The translations under genes were made by a program, and so were the position numbers. A DNA stretch of 64,000 nt from Paenibacillus sp. GP183 (GTDB lineage: Bacteria > Bacillota > Bacilli > Paenibacillales > NBRC-103111). The stretch covers positions 1,736,001-1,800,000 of the forward strand of contig NZ_FNSW01000001.1 in NCBI RefSeq assembly GCF_900104695.1, in the 5' to 3' direction. The notes below the pieces were generated by a model. The model saw nothing but the letters and a program-made list of their open reading frames with translations, was not told where the DNA came from and ran no database searches. Shown piece after piece: positions 1 through 8,216 of the stretch (position 1 is its first letter; the number at the start of each line of letters is the position of its first letter).

Positions 1-58
1 TCGTAAGCATAAGCTTTGAGTTTTGCTTTAGCAAAACTGGCATCGTAAGCATAAGCTT
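1..58. repeat. Direct repeat with internal hairpin at window edge
   Basis: A 16-base word, TCGTAAGCATAAGCTT, occurs at 1-16 and again at 43-58. Between the copies lies a perfect hairpin, GTTTTGC-TTTA-GCAAAAC (20-37). The unit is about 42 bp and may continue to the left of the window. Nothing coding is visible before 168. It could be a short intergenic repeat family or a terminator flanked by a duplication. Confidence 0.6.
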
Positions 59-167
59 AGCATATTCGTTCCTGCTTAGTCCTATTTTACATAAATATCT
101 CATTCCGGGAAAAAGTAATCAAGAAGCAGTTGAATGAAACGTTGAAGAGGGGAGACATGATTGCAGC

Positions 168-476
168 GTGGAAAAGAAAAAATACTATATAGCTGTTGGA
201 CCCGGCGAGGTCATGGAGAATCAAGGCGATGCCAGCTTTGAATTCGAAATTGAAGCGACGGAAGAGGATATCGACAGGCTGCAGGAGCTTTTTGAAGAAG
301 CGGATAATTCAGATCAAAGAGGTTATGCCCGATCTTTTATCCCTTTGAAGGATTACTACTTTAATGAATCGAATCAAGATTACGATTACTATCTTCACGA
401 GGTATACCGCATGCTGTATGATCTAGGAACCGAGCAGACCAAGCAACATATTGAAAAGATGAACATTCTGAATTAA
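168..476 (+). CDS. Conserved-looking hypothetical acidic protein, 102 aa
   Basis: The frame opens at a GTG (168) behind AAGAGGGGAG at about 145-154, a rather long spacer. The ATG at 157 is in another frame and stops after 11 codons. The product is acidic and rich in Asp, Glu and Tyr, with a run of alternating Glu/Asp and hydrophobic residues at about 25-48 that may form a helix. There is no signal peptide, membrane segment or recognisable catalytic motif. It stands alone, with a convergent gene downstream across a shared terminator. I do not recognise the family. Confidence 0.7.
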   Translation: MEKKKYYIAVGPGEVMENQGDASFEFEIEATEEDIDRLQELFEEADNSDQRGYARSFIPLKDYYFNESNQDYDYYLHEVYRMLYDLGTEQTKQHIEKMNILN

Positions 477-511
477 AAAAAAGACCTGCGATATAAACTT
501 CGTAGGTCTTT
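474..511 (-). terminator. Rho-independent terminator, convergent genes
   Basis: A 10-bp stem (AAGACCTGCG at 481-490 with CGTAGGTCTT at 501-510, one G-T pair) is followed on the minus strand by eight T residues. It ends the minus-strand gene at 528-854 and probably also the plus-strand gene ending at 476. Confidence 0.85.
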
Positions 512-527
512 CGTATATTAGCTGATG

Positions 528-854
528 TCAGCTCACATGTTCTTTGGAATCGTTTGTTTCAAACCATAAATCGAGAACTTTGCTCGACATCACGCGGCTC
601 TTTATATATTCAATCTGCTGTTGGGAAAACTGCGGCTCCCAATCGATCGACAATTCCGTGGAAAGCTTAACGACAGTTAACAGCTCTGACCAGGCGACAT
701 ATCTTTTGTACCAGAAAAATTGCGGGTGTTCAATCATATAGGGATACAGATCATCAAACTCTGTATGTTTACAATCGAGAGCACGTTCAAAATGATTCTT
801 AGCCTCGGATAACTTGGTCATAAAATAATCTGCAGAAACAATCTCGTTTCCCAT
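528..854 (-). CDS. Hypothetical soluble protein, 108 aa
   Basis: Starts at ATG 854 behind a good GGAGGCTGAACCA ribosome-binding site. The product is a small soluble protein rich in aromatic residues (Trp, Tyr, Phe) with predicted helical character. It has no signal peptide, transmembrane segment or known motif that I can see. It is a single-gene unit ended by the hairpin at 474-511. Function unknown. Confidence 0.75.
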   Translation of the reverse strand: MGNEIVSADYFMTKLSEAKNHFERALDCKHTEFDDLYPYMIEHPQFFWYKRYVAWSELLTVVKLSTELSIDWEPQFSQQQIEYIKSRVMSSKVLDLWFETNDSKEHVS

Positions 855-936
855 TGGTTCAGCCTCCTCTCACAACCCTATTATAATGGAAAAATCGCTT
901 ACAGGGAAGGCAAAATTCTGATAAATCATAGAGTCT

Positions 937-1506
937 TCATTCGAATTCAATGCGTCCATTTGCCAGTGAGGCGATTTTGGCCAAGGATTCCAGCCGAATC
1001 CCCCGTTCTCTGATTGAGGATCCTCCGGCTTGAAAACTCTTCTCTACCACGATCCCTACACCTACGAGCTCCGCTTCCGCTCTCTCGATAATCCGGATCA
1101 ATCCGCGTGCGGCATCGCCATTTGCAATAAAATCGTCAATGAGCAGTATACGTTCATCTTTTTTCAAAAGGTGGGAGGATACCATAATGTCGGTTACGAT
1201 GCCTTTGGTGAAGGAAGGCACTCTTTCGCTGTAAGTATCCTGGTCCATGGTCAATGTTTTTTTGCGTCTGGCAAAAACCATGGGTACTTTAAGCTCATAG
1301 GCAACAGCCAGAGCAATCGGGATTCCCGAGGATTCCACAGTGAGCACCTTTTCCGGCAGCTCGTCAGCAAACAATCTGGCAAATTCCTTGCCCATTTCCA
1401 TGATCAGCATCGGATCCACTTGGTGATTCAAGATGGCGTCCAGCTTCAAAACCTGATCGGATACGACGACACCCACTTCCAAGATCCTTTGCTTTAACAA
1501 ATCCAT
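937..1506 (-). CDS. xpt: Xanthine phosphoribosyltransferase
   Basis: Purine salvage enzyme that converts xanthine and PRPP to XMP in the cytoplasm. The PRPP-binding signature is clear near residues 121-133 (ILLIDDFIANGDAARG), and the N-terminus MDLLKQRILEVG matches the Xpt family. I place the start at ATG 1506, directly behind CGGAGGTATCAC. An upstream in-frame start at 1566 would add 20 residues and lacks such a site. The resulting 189 aa fits the usual length of about 190. In Bacillus, xpt is followed by pbuX and preceded by a guanine riboswitch; here there is no pbuX next to it and I could not see a purine-aptamer pattern in 1507-1669. Confidence 0.93.
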   Translation of the reverse strand: MDLLKQRILEVGVVVSDQVLKLDAILNHQVDPMLIMEMGKEFARLFADELPEKVLTVESSGIPIALAVAYELKVPMVFARRKKTLTMDQDTYSERVPSFTKGIVTDIMVSSHLLKKDERILLIDDFIANGDAARGLIRIIERAEAELVGVGIVVEKSFQAGGSSIRERGIRLESLAKIASLANGRIEFE

Positions 1507-1669
1507 GTGATACCTCCGTCCGATATAATTTGAATAACTCCATATTTTTACTTTGTAGTATCTCATATTTTTTTAATTTTACATAGTCCATTCTAAAATT
1601 TAGCAACTTTTTGGGCTCAAACAGTGTCTAATATATATAGGACAAAGACCGGAAAGGAATTACCCCCAA

Positions 1670-2398
1670 ATGAATAAATCGTGGAAGCTCATAAGCTCCC
1701 TTAGTATATCGTTATTAACCGTGTCTTTGCTGACTGCCGGCTGTGAAAAGCCATTGGATCGCACTGCTCAGCCTCCTGCTGTGAGTAACTATCCTTCACG
1801 GGAGCCTATCTCCACCAGCGGCAATGAAATTGACCCGTCCAGTTCTATTCGGGGAGGCGGCATTACGCCTGTGTCTACCCCATATGCAACCTCGGATCAT
1901 GAAGCTCAAGTTTCGGCGAACCGGGCATCAACCGTTGATCCAAATGCACCTATTCCTGATCGACCTCCGGCCAAATCCACGCCAAAACCAAAGGTAGACC
2001 CGAGCGATGCCTATAATCAGGCAAAGCCGACATTAATGGGGCTAAAGCTGGGAACGGACAAAGACTCGGTGCTGGGCCGCTTCAGCAAAGCCAAAGATCA
2101 GTTCGTCATGGATGAAGATACGGATCCGGTAACCGTCTATGATTACACGGATTTCTCCATAGGATTCAACAAACAAAACAAGCTGGAGTTCGTTAATGTA
2201 CATACGGCGGATATCGATCCTGGGCTAAGAGGCTTACGCCTCGGTGAAAAATCAGGGGATGCGATTGCCGCCCTTGGAAAGCCGAATTCGAATACCTCCT
2301 ACGTACTTGCTTACAAAGCTCAAGGCACCATTCTCAAACTGGATATCGATCCAACCAATGATACCATTCAATCTATTAAACTATTTGCAGATAACTAA
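1670..2398 (+). CDS. Secreted lipoprotein with duplicated C-terminal motif
   Basis: The N-terminus is a lipoprotein signal (positively charged start, hydrophobic core, lipobox TAGC with Cys25), so the protein should be anchored to the outer face of the membrane. A low-complexity Pro/Ser/Thr-rich spacer runs from about 30 to 115. The folded part (about 120-242) contains two related blocks, each opening with GLKLG or GLRLG and a following short-helix pattern (DSVLGRFSKAK, DAIAALGKPN), as in small stress or cell-wall lipoproteins of Bacillota. The ribosome-binding site is AAAGGA before ATG 1670. Single gene ended by the hairpin at 2404-2444. Exact role unknown. Confidence 0.8.
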   Translation: MNKSWKLISSLSISLLTVSLLTAGCEKPLDRTAQPPAVSNYPSREPISTSGNEIDPSSSIRGGGITPVSTPYATSDHEAQVSANRASTVDPNAPIPDRPPAKSTPKPKVDPSDAYNQAKPTLMGLKLGTDKDSVLGRFSKAKDQFVMDEDTDPVTVYDYTDFSIGFNKQNKLEFVNVHTADIDPGLRGLRLGEKSGDAIAALGKPNSNTSYVLAYKAQGTILKLDIDPTNDTIQSIKLFADN

Positions 2399-2403
2399 AA
2401 AGT

Positions 2404-2444
2404 AAAAGCAGAACCTATTCTATTGGAAGGGTCCTGCTTTTTTT
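2404..2444 (+). terminator. Bidirectional terminator between lipoprotein and DedA genes
   Basis: AAAAGCAG plus AACC pair with GGGT and CTGCTTTT, followed by seven T on the plus strand. The hairpin overlaps the last codons and stop codon of the convergent DedA gene (stop at 2420). Confidence 0.8.
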
Positions 2445-3055
2445 ATGTCTTCCTGCTTTTTCCTTTTACGCATTCTTACTAAGACAAGGATAGCAATCAG
2501 CATGATCATTATAATTCCAGTCACGCTAAAACCAACATATTTGTGTATGATTTGAAGCAGTTCTTCCCAGTTTCTACCGATAAAATGACCGAGTGTCAAG
2601 AAAGTGATACACCAGACCAAGGCTCCGGATGCCGCATAAAGCAAATATCTCAGTAAACCCACACCGCTTACACCCGCTAAATAACAAGTAAAATGCCTCA
2701 CGCCCGGAACAAAATACCCGAAAAACACAGCCCACATGCCATAGCGTTTGAACCAGCCTTCCGTTTTCTCAAGCCTTTCCGGCGTTAGCTTAATCCATTT
2801 GCCATATCGGTGTAAGAATGGCTTGCCTATTCGATGTCCCAACGAATAGCTGACTATCATTCCTGTCATGGTTCCTGCATAAATGACCATCAAAGTTGTT
2901 GTATATAAGAACGGGCCTCCTGGTGCTGTCAAAGATCCAGCAAAGGTCATAAGTGTTTCATCCGGCACGGGTAATCCGATGATTCCAGCCGAGAGAAGCA
3001 AATATAAGGCCGGATATCCAAAGCTGTAGATGAAACTGTAAAGTTCATGATGCAC
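2420..3055 (-). CDS. DedA/SNARE-associated family membrane protein
   Basis: DedA-family integral membrane protein of 211 aa, the normal size. Members have been linked to undecaprenyl-phosphate or phospholipid flipping and membrane homeostasis. Visible family marks are the N-terminal re-entrant motif with GLPVPDETLMTFAG (about 27-40), the Gly-rich turn GTMTGMIVSYSLGHRIGKP, FFGYFVPGVRHFTCYLAG (the conserved F-x-R-x-x-P-like stretch) and a last hydrophobic helix at about 178-200 followed by a Lys/Arg-rich tail. Starts at GTG 3055 behind GGGGGAGGATATTC. Monocistronic. Confidence 0.9.
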   Translation of the reverse strand: MHHELYSFIYSFGYPALYLLLSAGIIGLPVPDETLMTFAGSLTAPGGPFLYTTTLMVIYAGTMTGMIVSYSLGHRIGKPFLHRYGKWIKLTPERLEKTEGWFKRYGMWAVFFGYFVPGVRHFTCYLAGVSGVGLLRYLLYAASGALVWCITFLTLGHFIGRNWEELLQIIHKYVGFSVTGIIMIMLIAILVLVRMRKRKKQEDIKKAGPFQ

Positions 3056-3202
3056 GAATATCCTCCCCCTATCGGTTTATTTCGCTGGAATTCTTGCTCA
3101 TTTTAACAGAAATCCAAATAACTTGTCATGCTGTTTCATGCAGAAACATAACTTGTACTAAATATACAGGAACTCAGAAGGGTTAGGAAGGAGCAGTCCG
3201 GG

Positions 3203-4237
3203 ATGCGATCAGGCTCACAAATCGTCCGTATTGCATTTACCTATATCGGCACAGTCGTCGGTGCAGGTTTTGCTTCCGGACAGGAAATCCTGCAATTTTT
3301 CACTCGCTATGGCGCTGTTGCCACTCTAACGATTGCGCTGTCCACTTTTTTATTCATTTGGTTCGGTATTAAGCTGATGCTGATGGCACATGATCTCAAA
3401 GCGAAATCCTATGAGGATTTGAACAAGGCTTTGTTCGGTGATTTCATGGGCAATGTGATCAGTCTTTTTACCATGCTTGTCTTGTTCTGTATTACAACCG
3501 TTATGCTGGCTGGCGGCGGAACGATATTTGAAGAGCAGCTCCATCTTTCCTATCAGACAGGATTGCTGGTAACCCTTGTTCTGGCTTATTACGTACTTTC
3601 TCGAGGTATTCAGGCGATCATGACGGTTAACTCCATCGTGGTTCCTATCATGATCCTCTTCAGTATAATCATTGTAATTTATACTTGGAATTCTCCAGGC
3701 AGTAACGGTTGGCTAACCCATACCTCCGACTATTCCTTGGGGCGTGTGTGGCTGGCTCCCTTTCTGTACACGGCCTTTAATTTGGCTATGTCACAAGCCG
3801 TATTGGTCCCGATGGGAGCTGCTGTCGAGAATCGTTCCGTGCTGTATACCGGAGGTTTATTGGGCGGCCTTGGCATTGGCTTGCTGCTGTTGGCTGCACA
3901 TTTTGCTCTATCCGCACAAATGCCAGGTATATCTCAATTCGAGATCCCGATGGGCAATATCATCAGCCGCCTTGGACCCTGGATACAAACGGCTTACCTG
4001 CTTATCATTTATGGCGAAATCTTCACCACTTATATCGCGGATGCTTACGGAGTATGCCTGCAGCTTCAGCAAAGGACCAAGCTGCCGCTCAAAATGATTA
4101 TTTTCGCCATCCTCATCCTTACCTATGGCTTCAGCCAAATTGGTTTCAAGGTGCTGCTCAGTGCGATGTATCCCTTATTTGGCATGGTCAGTATCATTTG
4201 GCTGGTCATGATGGTTTGGAGAAATCGGGCTTTGTGA
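3203..4237 (+). CDS. YkvI-like multipass membrane transporter
   Basis: A 344-aa protein with about 10 hydrophobic helices. The first helix carries YIGTVVGAGFASGQEILQFF, a broken-helix Gly-rich motif typical of the LeuT/APC-fold transporters, and the whole protein resembles Bacillus YkvI. It probably moves an amino acid or similar small solute; the substrate is not known. The ribosome-binding site is GGAAGGAG before ATG 3203. Its 3' end overlaps the convergent membrane-protein gene by 63 bp. Confidence 0.82.
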   Translation: MRSGSQIVRIAFTYIGTVVGAGFASGQEILQFFTRYGAVATLTIALSTFLFIWFGIKLMLMAHDLKAKSYEDLNKALFGDFMGNVISLFTMLVLFCITTVMLAGGGTIFEEQLHLSYQTGLLVTLVLAYYVLSRGIQAIMTVNSIVVPIMILFSIIIVIYTWNSPGSNGWLTHTSDYSLGRVWLAPFLYTAFNLAMSQAVLVPMGAAVENRSVLYTGGLLGGLGIGLLLLAAHFALSAQMPGISQFEIPMGNIISRLGPWIQTAYLLIIYGEIFTTYIADAYGVCLQLQQRTKLPLKMIIFAILILTYGFSQIGFKVLLSAMYPLFGMVSIIWLVMMVWRNRAL

Positions 4238-4618
4238 AGCTTCGGCAGGCGGTCTATTTATGCCGATCACCACGAACAGACGGACAATTAACAATAAAAC
4301 ACCCATCATTGAAAAAATCAGCCCGCACAGCAGATAAAAAATATGATAGGGCGGAAACGAGGCTCTGTCCCGCATGACAGCAAATAGATCAGCAGCGAGA
4401 AGCAAGATTCCTATTGCGGAAATCCCTAATATGGCAAAGTCCATCACCGTCCATTGAGACAGGTAAAGAGCTGCGATCTCTGCGGAGCTGAACGCCCGAG
4501 GAGAAGCAGCCTGCTGCTTCCAAAGCTGGTGAATGATCCAGGCGGTATAAAGGGCAATCCCTGTAATCACGAGCCCTAAGAACCCGCCAAAAATCGCTAG
4601 ACTCATATTCAATGACAA
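4175..4618 (-). CDS. Small membrane protein, last gene of yhaO-yhaN operon
   Basis: I place the start at TTG 4618, seven bases after GGAGG; ATG 4606 is the alternative. The frame itself is open back to 4759 inside the preceding gene, but that upstream part has no start signal. The 147-aa product has three strong hydrophobic segments (about 5-27, 58-78, 92-118) and a polar Pro/His/Asp/Asn tail. It follows the 91-aa membrane protein by 26 bp and so belongs to the nuclease operon. Its 3' end overlaps the convergent YkvI-like gene by 63 bp. No family recognised. Confidence 0.7.
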   Translation of the reverse strand: MSLNMSLAIFGGFLGLVITGIALYTAWIIHQLWKQQAASPRAFSSAEIAALYLSQWTVMDFAILGISAIGILLLAADLFAVMRDRASFPPYHIFYLLCGLIFSMMGVLLLIVRLFVVIGINRPPAEASQSPISPNHHDQPNDTDHAK

Positions 4619-4644
4619 ACCTGCCCCTCCTTCAATTCCCTGTG

Positions 4645-4920
4645 TTATTGATGGCTTAGTTGGTAAACAAGAACGAAAGTAAGCAAAAAGACCAAAGCTG
4701 GAAGCAAATAGAGAAGCGGAAACAGCCAGGATTCGGGTGCAGCTGGTGTGACACGCCAAATGAAACGCTCATGCAAACGAAACAGGATGTTTTGGGTCAG
4801 CTTGCTGCTCTCATCGCTTTCAACCCTGTCACTCTGAGCTTGCAATTGAATTTTACCTTTTTTCCAGCCGATTTGATATGTAATTTCCCGCTGTTTACCC
4901 GACTTATCATTCGTATCCAT
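4645..4920 (-). CDS. Small tail-anchored membrane protein, 91 aa
   Basis: Starts at ATG 4920 behind AAGGAGGCTGAGCT. The first 60 residues are polar and charged, and a single hydrophobic helix lies at about 66-87, close to the C-terminus, so the protein is probably tail-anchored with a cytoplasmic N-domain. It lies 14 bp downstream of yhaN and upstream of a second membrane protein. Function unknown; the position suggests a membrane partner of the YhaN/YhaO complex. Confidence 0.75.
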   Translation of the reverse strand: MDTNDKSGKQREITYQIGWKKGKIQLQAQSDRVESDESSKLTQNILFRLHERFIWRVTPAAPESWLFPLLYLLPALVFLLTFVLVYQLSHQ

Positions 4921-4934
4921 AGCTCAGCCTCCTT

Positions 4935-7900
4935 TTAAAGCACTATCAGCCTATGATCGGAGATCATCCGCTTGGCTGCATCCCTTACGTGAGTATGGCA
5001 GGTAAATAAAAGAATCTGGTGTCGCTGGCTCAGTTCATTTATCACCTGCAGACAGCTCTCCATTCGCTGCTCGTCGAAATTCACGAGGATATCGTCCATA
5101 ATTAGAGGCAGTACGGCCCTGCCGGCATATTCCTCTGCCAGCGCAAAGCGCATGGACAGATACAGCTGCTCCGCTGTGCCTCTGCTAAGATAGCCCGTAT
5201 CGAGCGTTCGCCCGCTGTGATGCATCGCGACCAGCTTCTGCTCACCAAATGGAGCTTTGATTCCGGTATAATTTCCCTGCGTCATTTGTTCAAAATAGGC
5301 GGATGCCCGTATGAGTACACCCGGCTGCCGATCCCGTTCATAAATGTCTCTGGCTTTCTTCAGCAATAAAGAAGCAAAGGAGACAGCTGCATATTGATCA
5401 ACCAACTGCTGGATAGAAGCTCTGTATTCTTCAAGCTTTTGCAGCTTATCCGTATGCTCGGTGCCCAGCTCCAGCTTCTCAATCTCACTGGCAAGTCTCC
5501 CGGATTGTTCGCGACATTCATTCGTTTTGTCTTCCAATACCTCGATTTGAATGGTTATTTCAGCTTTTAAGCGTTCCAGCTCCTCATCGCCCTTTTCCTC
5601 CAGCAATGCCTTCAGCTTGGGCAAAAAAGTGCTGCCAGCCAAAGCTTCCATCGCAGCGCTTAAATGTCTTTGCTCCTCCAAAAGCTTGAGGCGCCGCTCT
5701 GCTTTGCTTTGATTCTGACGAAGCTGTTCACCGTGATCAGCTGATGCTTCTTTAAGCAGATCCACCAGCTTACTGGAAACACGTTGATTGCGACCAACCA
5801 TCAGCTGCTGCTCATGCTCAATTTGAGCAAGTTGATGATGGAGATTTTCCTGTTCGGAAAGGAGGCGTAGCTGCTCTTGTTCCTGTTCTTTCCAGCGCTT
5901 TATTGCAAGGACAGGCTCTTTGGTATCAGTCCCAAGATAAGTCGCAATATCCAACTCAAATCGATGCATGAATTGCCGGTGAGCCGTTATTTTTGCTTCT
6001 AGCTGCACTTGTCGGCGCAGAAGGTCATGACCCCGTTCCACCAGCTGCAAGCTTTCAAATAAGGCATCAGGCGATAATTGTCCAGTAAATCCTAATGACT
6101 GTGTCCATTCGTTCCATTCTGTTTGCAGACGGTCCAATTGCCCTGCCTGCTCATGCATTTCTGCTGCATGCTGATCATCCTGCTTCTTTAATGTTTGCAA
6201 TTGAGTTCGCGAATCGCGCAGCTTGTCCTGCTTACGTTCAAGCTCACCGCTTTGATGCCTGTGTTGCTCCGCTTCCTGCCTCAGGTCTTCAAGCGAAGTT
6301 TCCAGCCATTGGAGCACCAGGGACCAATGATCGTTTGGAGATGACGGGGCAGCTGCTGGGGAAGATGTTTGAAAAGCGGACCGGAATGTTCCGTTTTCCT
6401 TGGTTGCAGCGGCTTCCTGTACCCCTAGCCATATACCTGCTTGCTGCTGCAGATTATTCTCGTAAGCTTTCAACTTCTGCTCGAGTGCAAGGATTTTATC
6501 ATTTTCGGATGTTGATGATTTATCTGAATAATCCTGGCTTTTACGCTGGGAATTGTCATGGGCTCTATGCGGATTGGACAGATATAGATAAATGAAAATG
6601 CCCGCTCCGATCGCTAAAACCATACCTGCCAGCAAACCTTGGCCATTCCAGCCTAAAGCTGCGGAAAGAAGGATGACCGCCCCTAATGTAAAGAAAGCAA
6701 GCATTCGCTGCCTCTGAGCGGCTTGCCGACCAGCTCTTGCAGAGGACTCAAGCAGCTCTTCCCGATATCGCTCACGATCTGCAATGCGTTCAAGCAGATG
6801 CTCGCGTTCGGTGCGAAGCAACCGCCACTGGGCAAAATCTCGGGCGATCCGATTCAAAGCCCGTGCGGGATCTTCCTCGATCTCTGAACGCGATCCTGCT
6901 AATGCATTAAACAAAGTGGAATTCGAGTGCTGTAGTTCTCTTTCCTGCCCCGCCACGGATTCCTGCACACGGTCTATTTGCAAGCCGAGACTTGCCTGCT
7001 CTCCGTAAAGCCGTCTCATTCTCTCCTGAAGCTCGGCAAACTGGTCTCGATAGCTGCGAATCCGTTCCCGCAGCGAGATTGAAACAGGAAAGGCGGCAAG
7101 CGTGCCGGTTTCCCATTGCTCATCCAACTGTTTGAGCAGTCTAGCGACTTCAAGCATCAGGTTTGAAAGCTCAGCCTCCAGCTCGGTGATGGATCTATCG
7201 CTTTCATGGTAAAGGGGTGCTTCTTCCAGAAGCGTGTTTAATTCACTTTTATAGACTAGCAGCTCATCAATTATCACAAGAGCCTGAAGCTCGGATCTAT
7301 ATCCCTGCTGTTTCAGATAAAGCCGTGTTTCCTCTTCCTTGCATAGAGCCAGCTCATTCTCCAAAGCCTCCAACCGGGCGGTCGCATTCTCCGGGAAGGC
7401 TTCCATCTCCGGAAGCTCCTTCAGATCCTCGGAAATCTGCTTCAGACGAATCCAGGAGCTTCTGGCTTTGCTCCCCACAGTGAGCTCATCGAGCTCATTG
7501 CGGAGCGATTGCTTGCGCAGCTCTTGCTCCGCAATGAGCTGCTCCGTGGAGCGCCTCTCTTCGAGCAAGCGGTCGTATTCGCCGATTCGCTCTTTGCTGC
7601 GGCGAATTTGCCCATCCAGCTCCTCCAGCTCCTTCAGCAGGAGGTTGATCTCTTGATTGCGGCCTCGCGGCTTGTACAAGCTGTCCGCTTGCGCGGCCAA
7701 TTTGCGCTGGGCTTCCATAATCGTGGAGCCGCTGACTCCGAGACCGGCGCTGTACAGGTAGCCGCTGATCTCGTCGCTCTGCAGGGTGCGCAGCTCCTGC
7801 AGCTCGCTTAACCCAAAAGCGAACAAGCTGCGAAACAAGTCGGCCGACAGGCCGCCCAGCAGCTTGTGCAGCAGTTCCTCGCCGCCGGTGGTGCCGTCAC

Positions 7901-8216
7901 CGAGAGTCACCGTGACGATCCCTGCGGAGGATCGTCGACCGCCGGTCGAGCCGTCGTAGCGCTCGACTCGAATGAGATGACCCTGCTCGCCTTGCAGGGT
8001 CAAAGCCCCTCCATGGGCACCGCCCATCGGCGGTTCGTATCGGTCCGCCCGGCTCTGCCGGGTCGGAAAGCCGAACAGCACCGCACGGACGAAGCCCATG
8101 AGCGTGCTCTTGCCCGCTTCGTTAGCGCCGTAAAACAGCGCGAGCGGGCTGTCCGTATCGAGTGTCCTCTCCTGGAGGACACCGAAGCCCTTGACCTGGA
8201 TGGATATGATCCTCAT
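4935..8216 (-). CDS. yhaN: YhaN-type SMC/Rad50-like ATPase with central membrane segments
   Basis: A large ABC-type ATPase (1093 aa) of the SbcC/Rad50 group, partner of the nuclease YhaO. Walker A is GANEAGKST (about 31-39), the signature loop is LSRGTAEQLYLSMR (about 1006), and Walker B is LIMDDILVNFDE (about 1033). Long coiled coils fill the arms. At about 503-550 there are two adjacent hydrophobic stretches (LGAVILLSAALG and GMVLAIGAGIFIYLYL), so the apex is membrane-embedded rather than a zinc hook; no CxxC hook is seen. ATG 8216 overlaps the yhaO stop (ATGA), so translation is coupled; GTG 8225 is an alternative. The 5' third is clearly more GC-rich than the rest. Confidence 0.9.
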   Translation of the reverse strand: MRIISIQVKGFGVLQERTLDTDSPLALFYGANEAGKSTLMGFVRAVLFGFPTRQSRADRYEPPMGGAHGGALTLQGEQGHLIRVERYDGSTGGRRSSAGIVTVTLGDGTTGGEELLHKLLGGLSADLFRSLFAFGLSELQELRTLQSDEISGYLYSAGLGVSGSTIMEAQRKLAAQADSLYKPRGRNQEINLLLKELEELDGQIRRSKERIGEYDRLLEERRSTEQLIAEQELRKQSLRNELDELTVGSKARSSWIRLKQISEDLKELPEMEAFPENATARLEALENELALCKEEETRLYLKQQGYRSELQALVIIDELLVYKSELNTLLEEAPLYHESDRSITELEAELSNLMLEVARLLKQLDEQWETGTLAAFPVSISLRERIRSYRDQFAELQERMRRLYGEQASLGLQIDRVQESVAGQERELQHSNSTLFNALAGSRSEIEEDPARALNRIARDFAQWRLLRTEREHLLERIADRERYREELLESSARAGRQAAQRQRMLAFFTLGAVILLSAALGWNGQGLLAGMVLAIGAGIFIYLYLSNPHRAHDNSQRKSQDYSDKSSTSENDKILALEQKLKAYENNLQQQAGIWLGVQEAAATKENGTFRSAFQTSSPAAAPSSPNDHWSLVLQWLETSLEDLRQEAEQHRHQSGELERKQDKLRDSRTQLQTLKKQDDQHAAEMHEQAGQLDRLQTEWNEWTQSLGFTGQLSPDALFESLQLVERGHDLLRRQVQLEAKITAHRQFMHRFELDIATYLGTDTKEPVLAIKRWKEQEQEQLRLLSEQENLHHQLAQIEHEQQLMVGRNQRVSSKLVDLLKEASADHGEQLRQNQSKAERRLKLLEEQRHLSAAMEALAGSTFLPKLKALLEEKGDEELERLKAEITIQIEVLEDKTNECREQSGRLASEIEKLELGTEHTDKLQKLEEYRASIQQLVDQYAAVSFASLLLKKARDIYERDRQPGVLIRASAYFEQMTQGNYTGIKAPFGEQKLVAMHHSGRTLDTGYLSRGTAEQLYLSMRFALAEEYAGRAVLPLIMDDILVNFDEQRMESCLQVINELSQRHQILLFTCHTHVRDAAKRMISDHRLIVL

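Noticed and set aside
1507-1669. Guanine riboswitch expected before xpt
   Set aside because: I looked for the purine aptamer (paired P1 with conserved TATA and loop-loop bases) on the minus strand and saw none. The region is only AT-rich. A covariance search (Rfam purine) would settle it.
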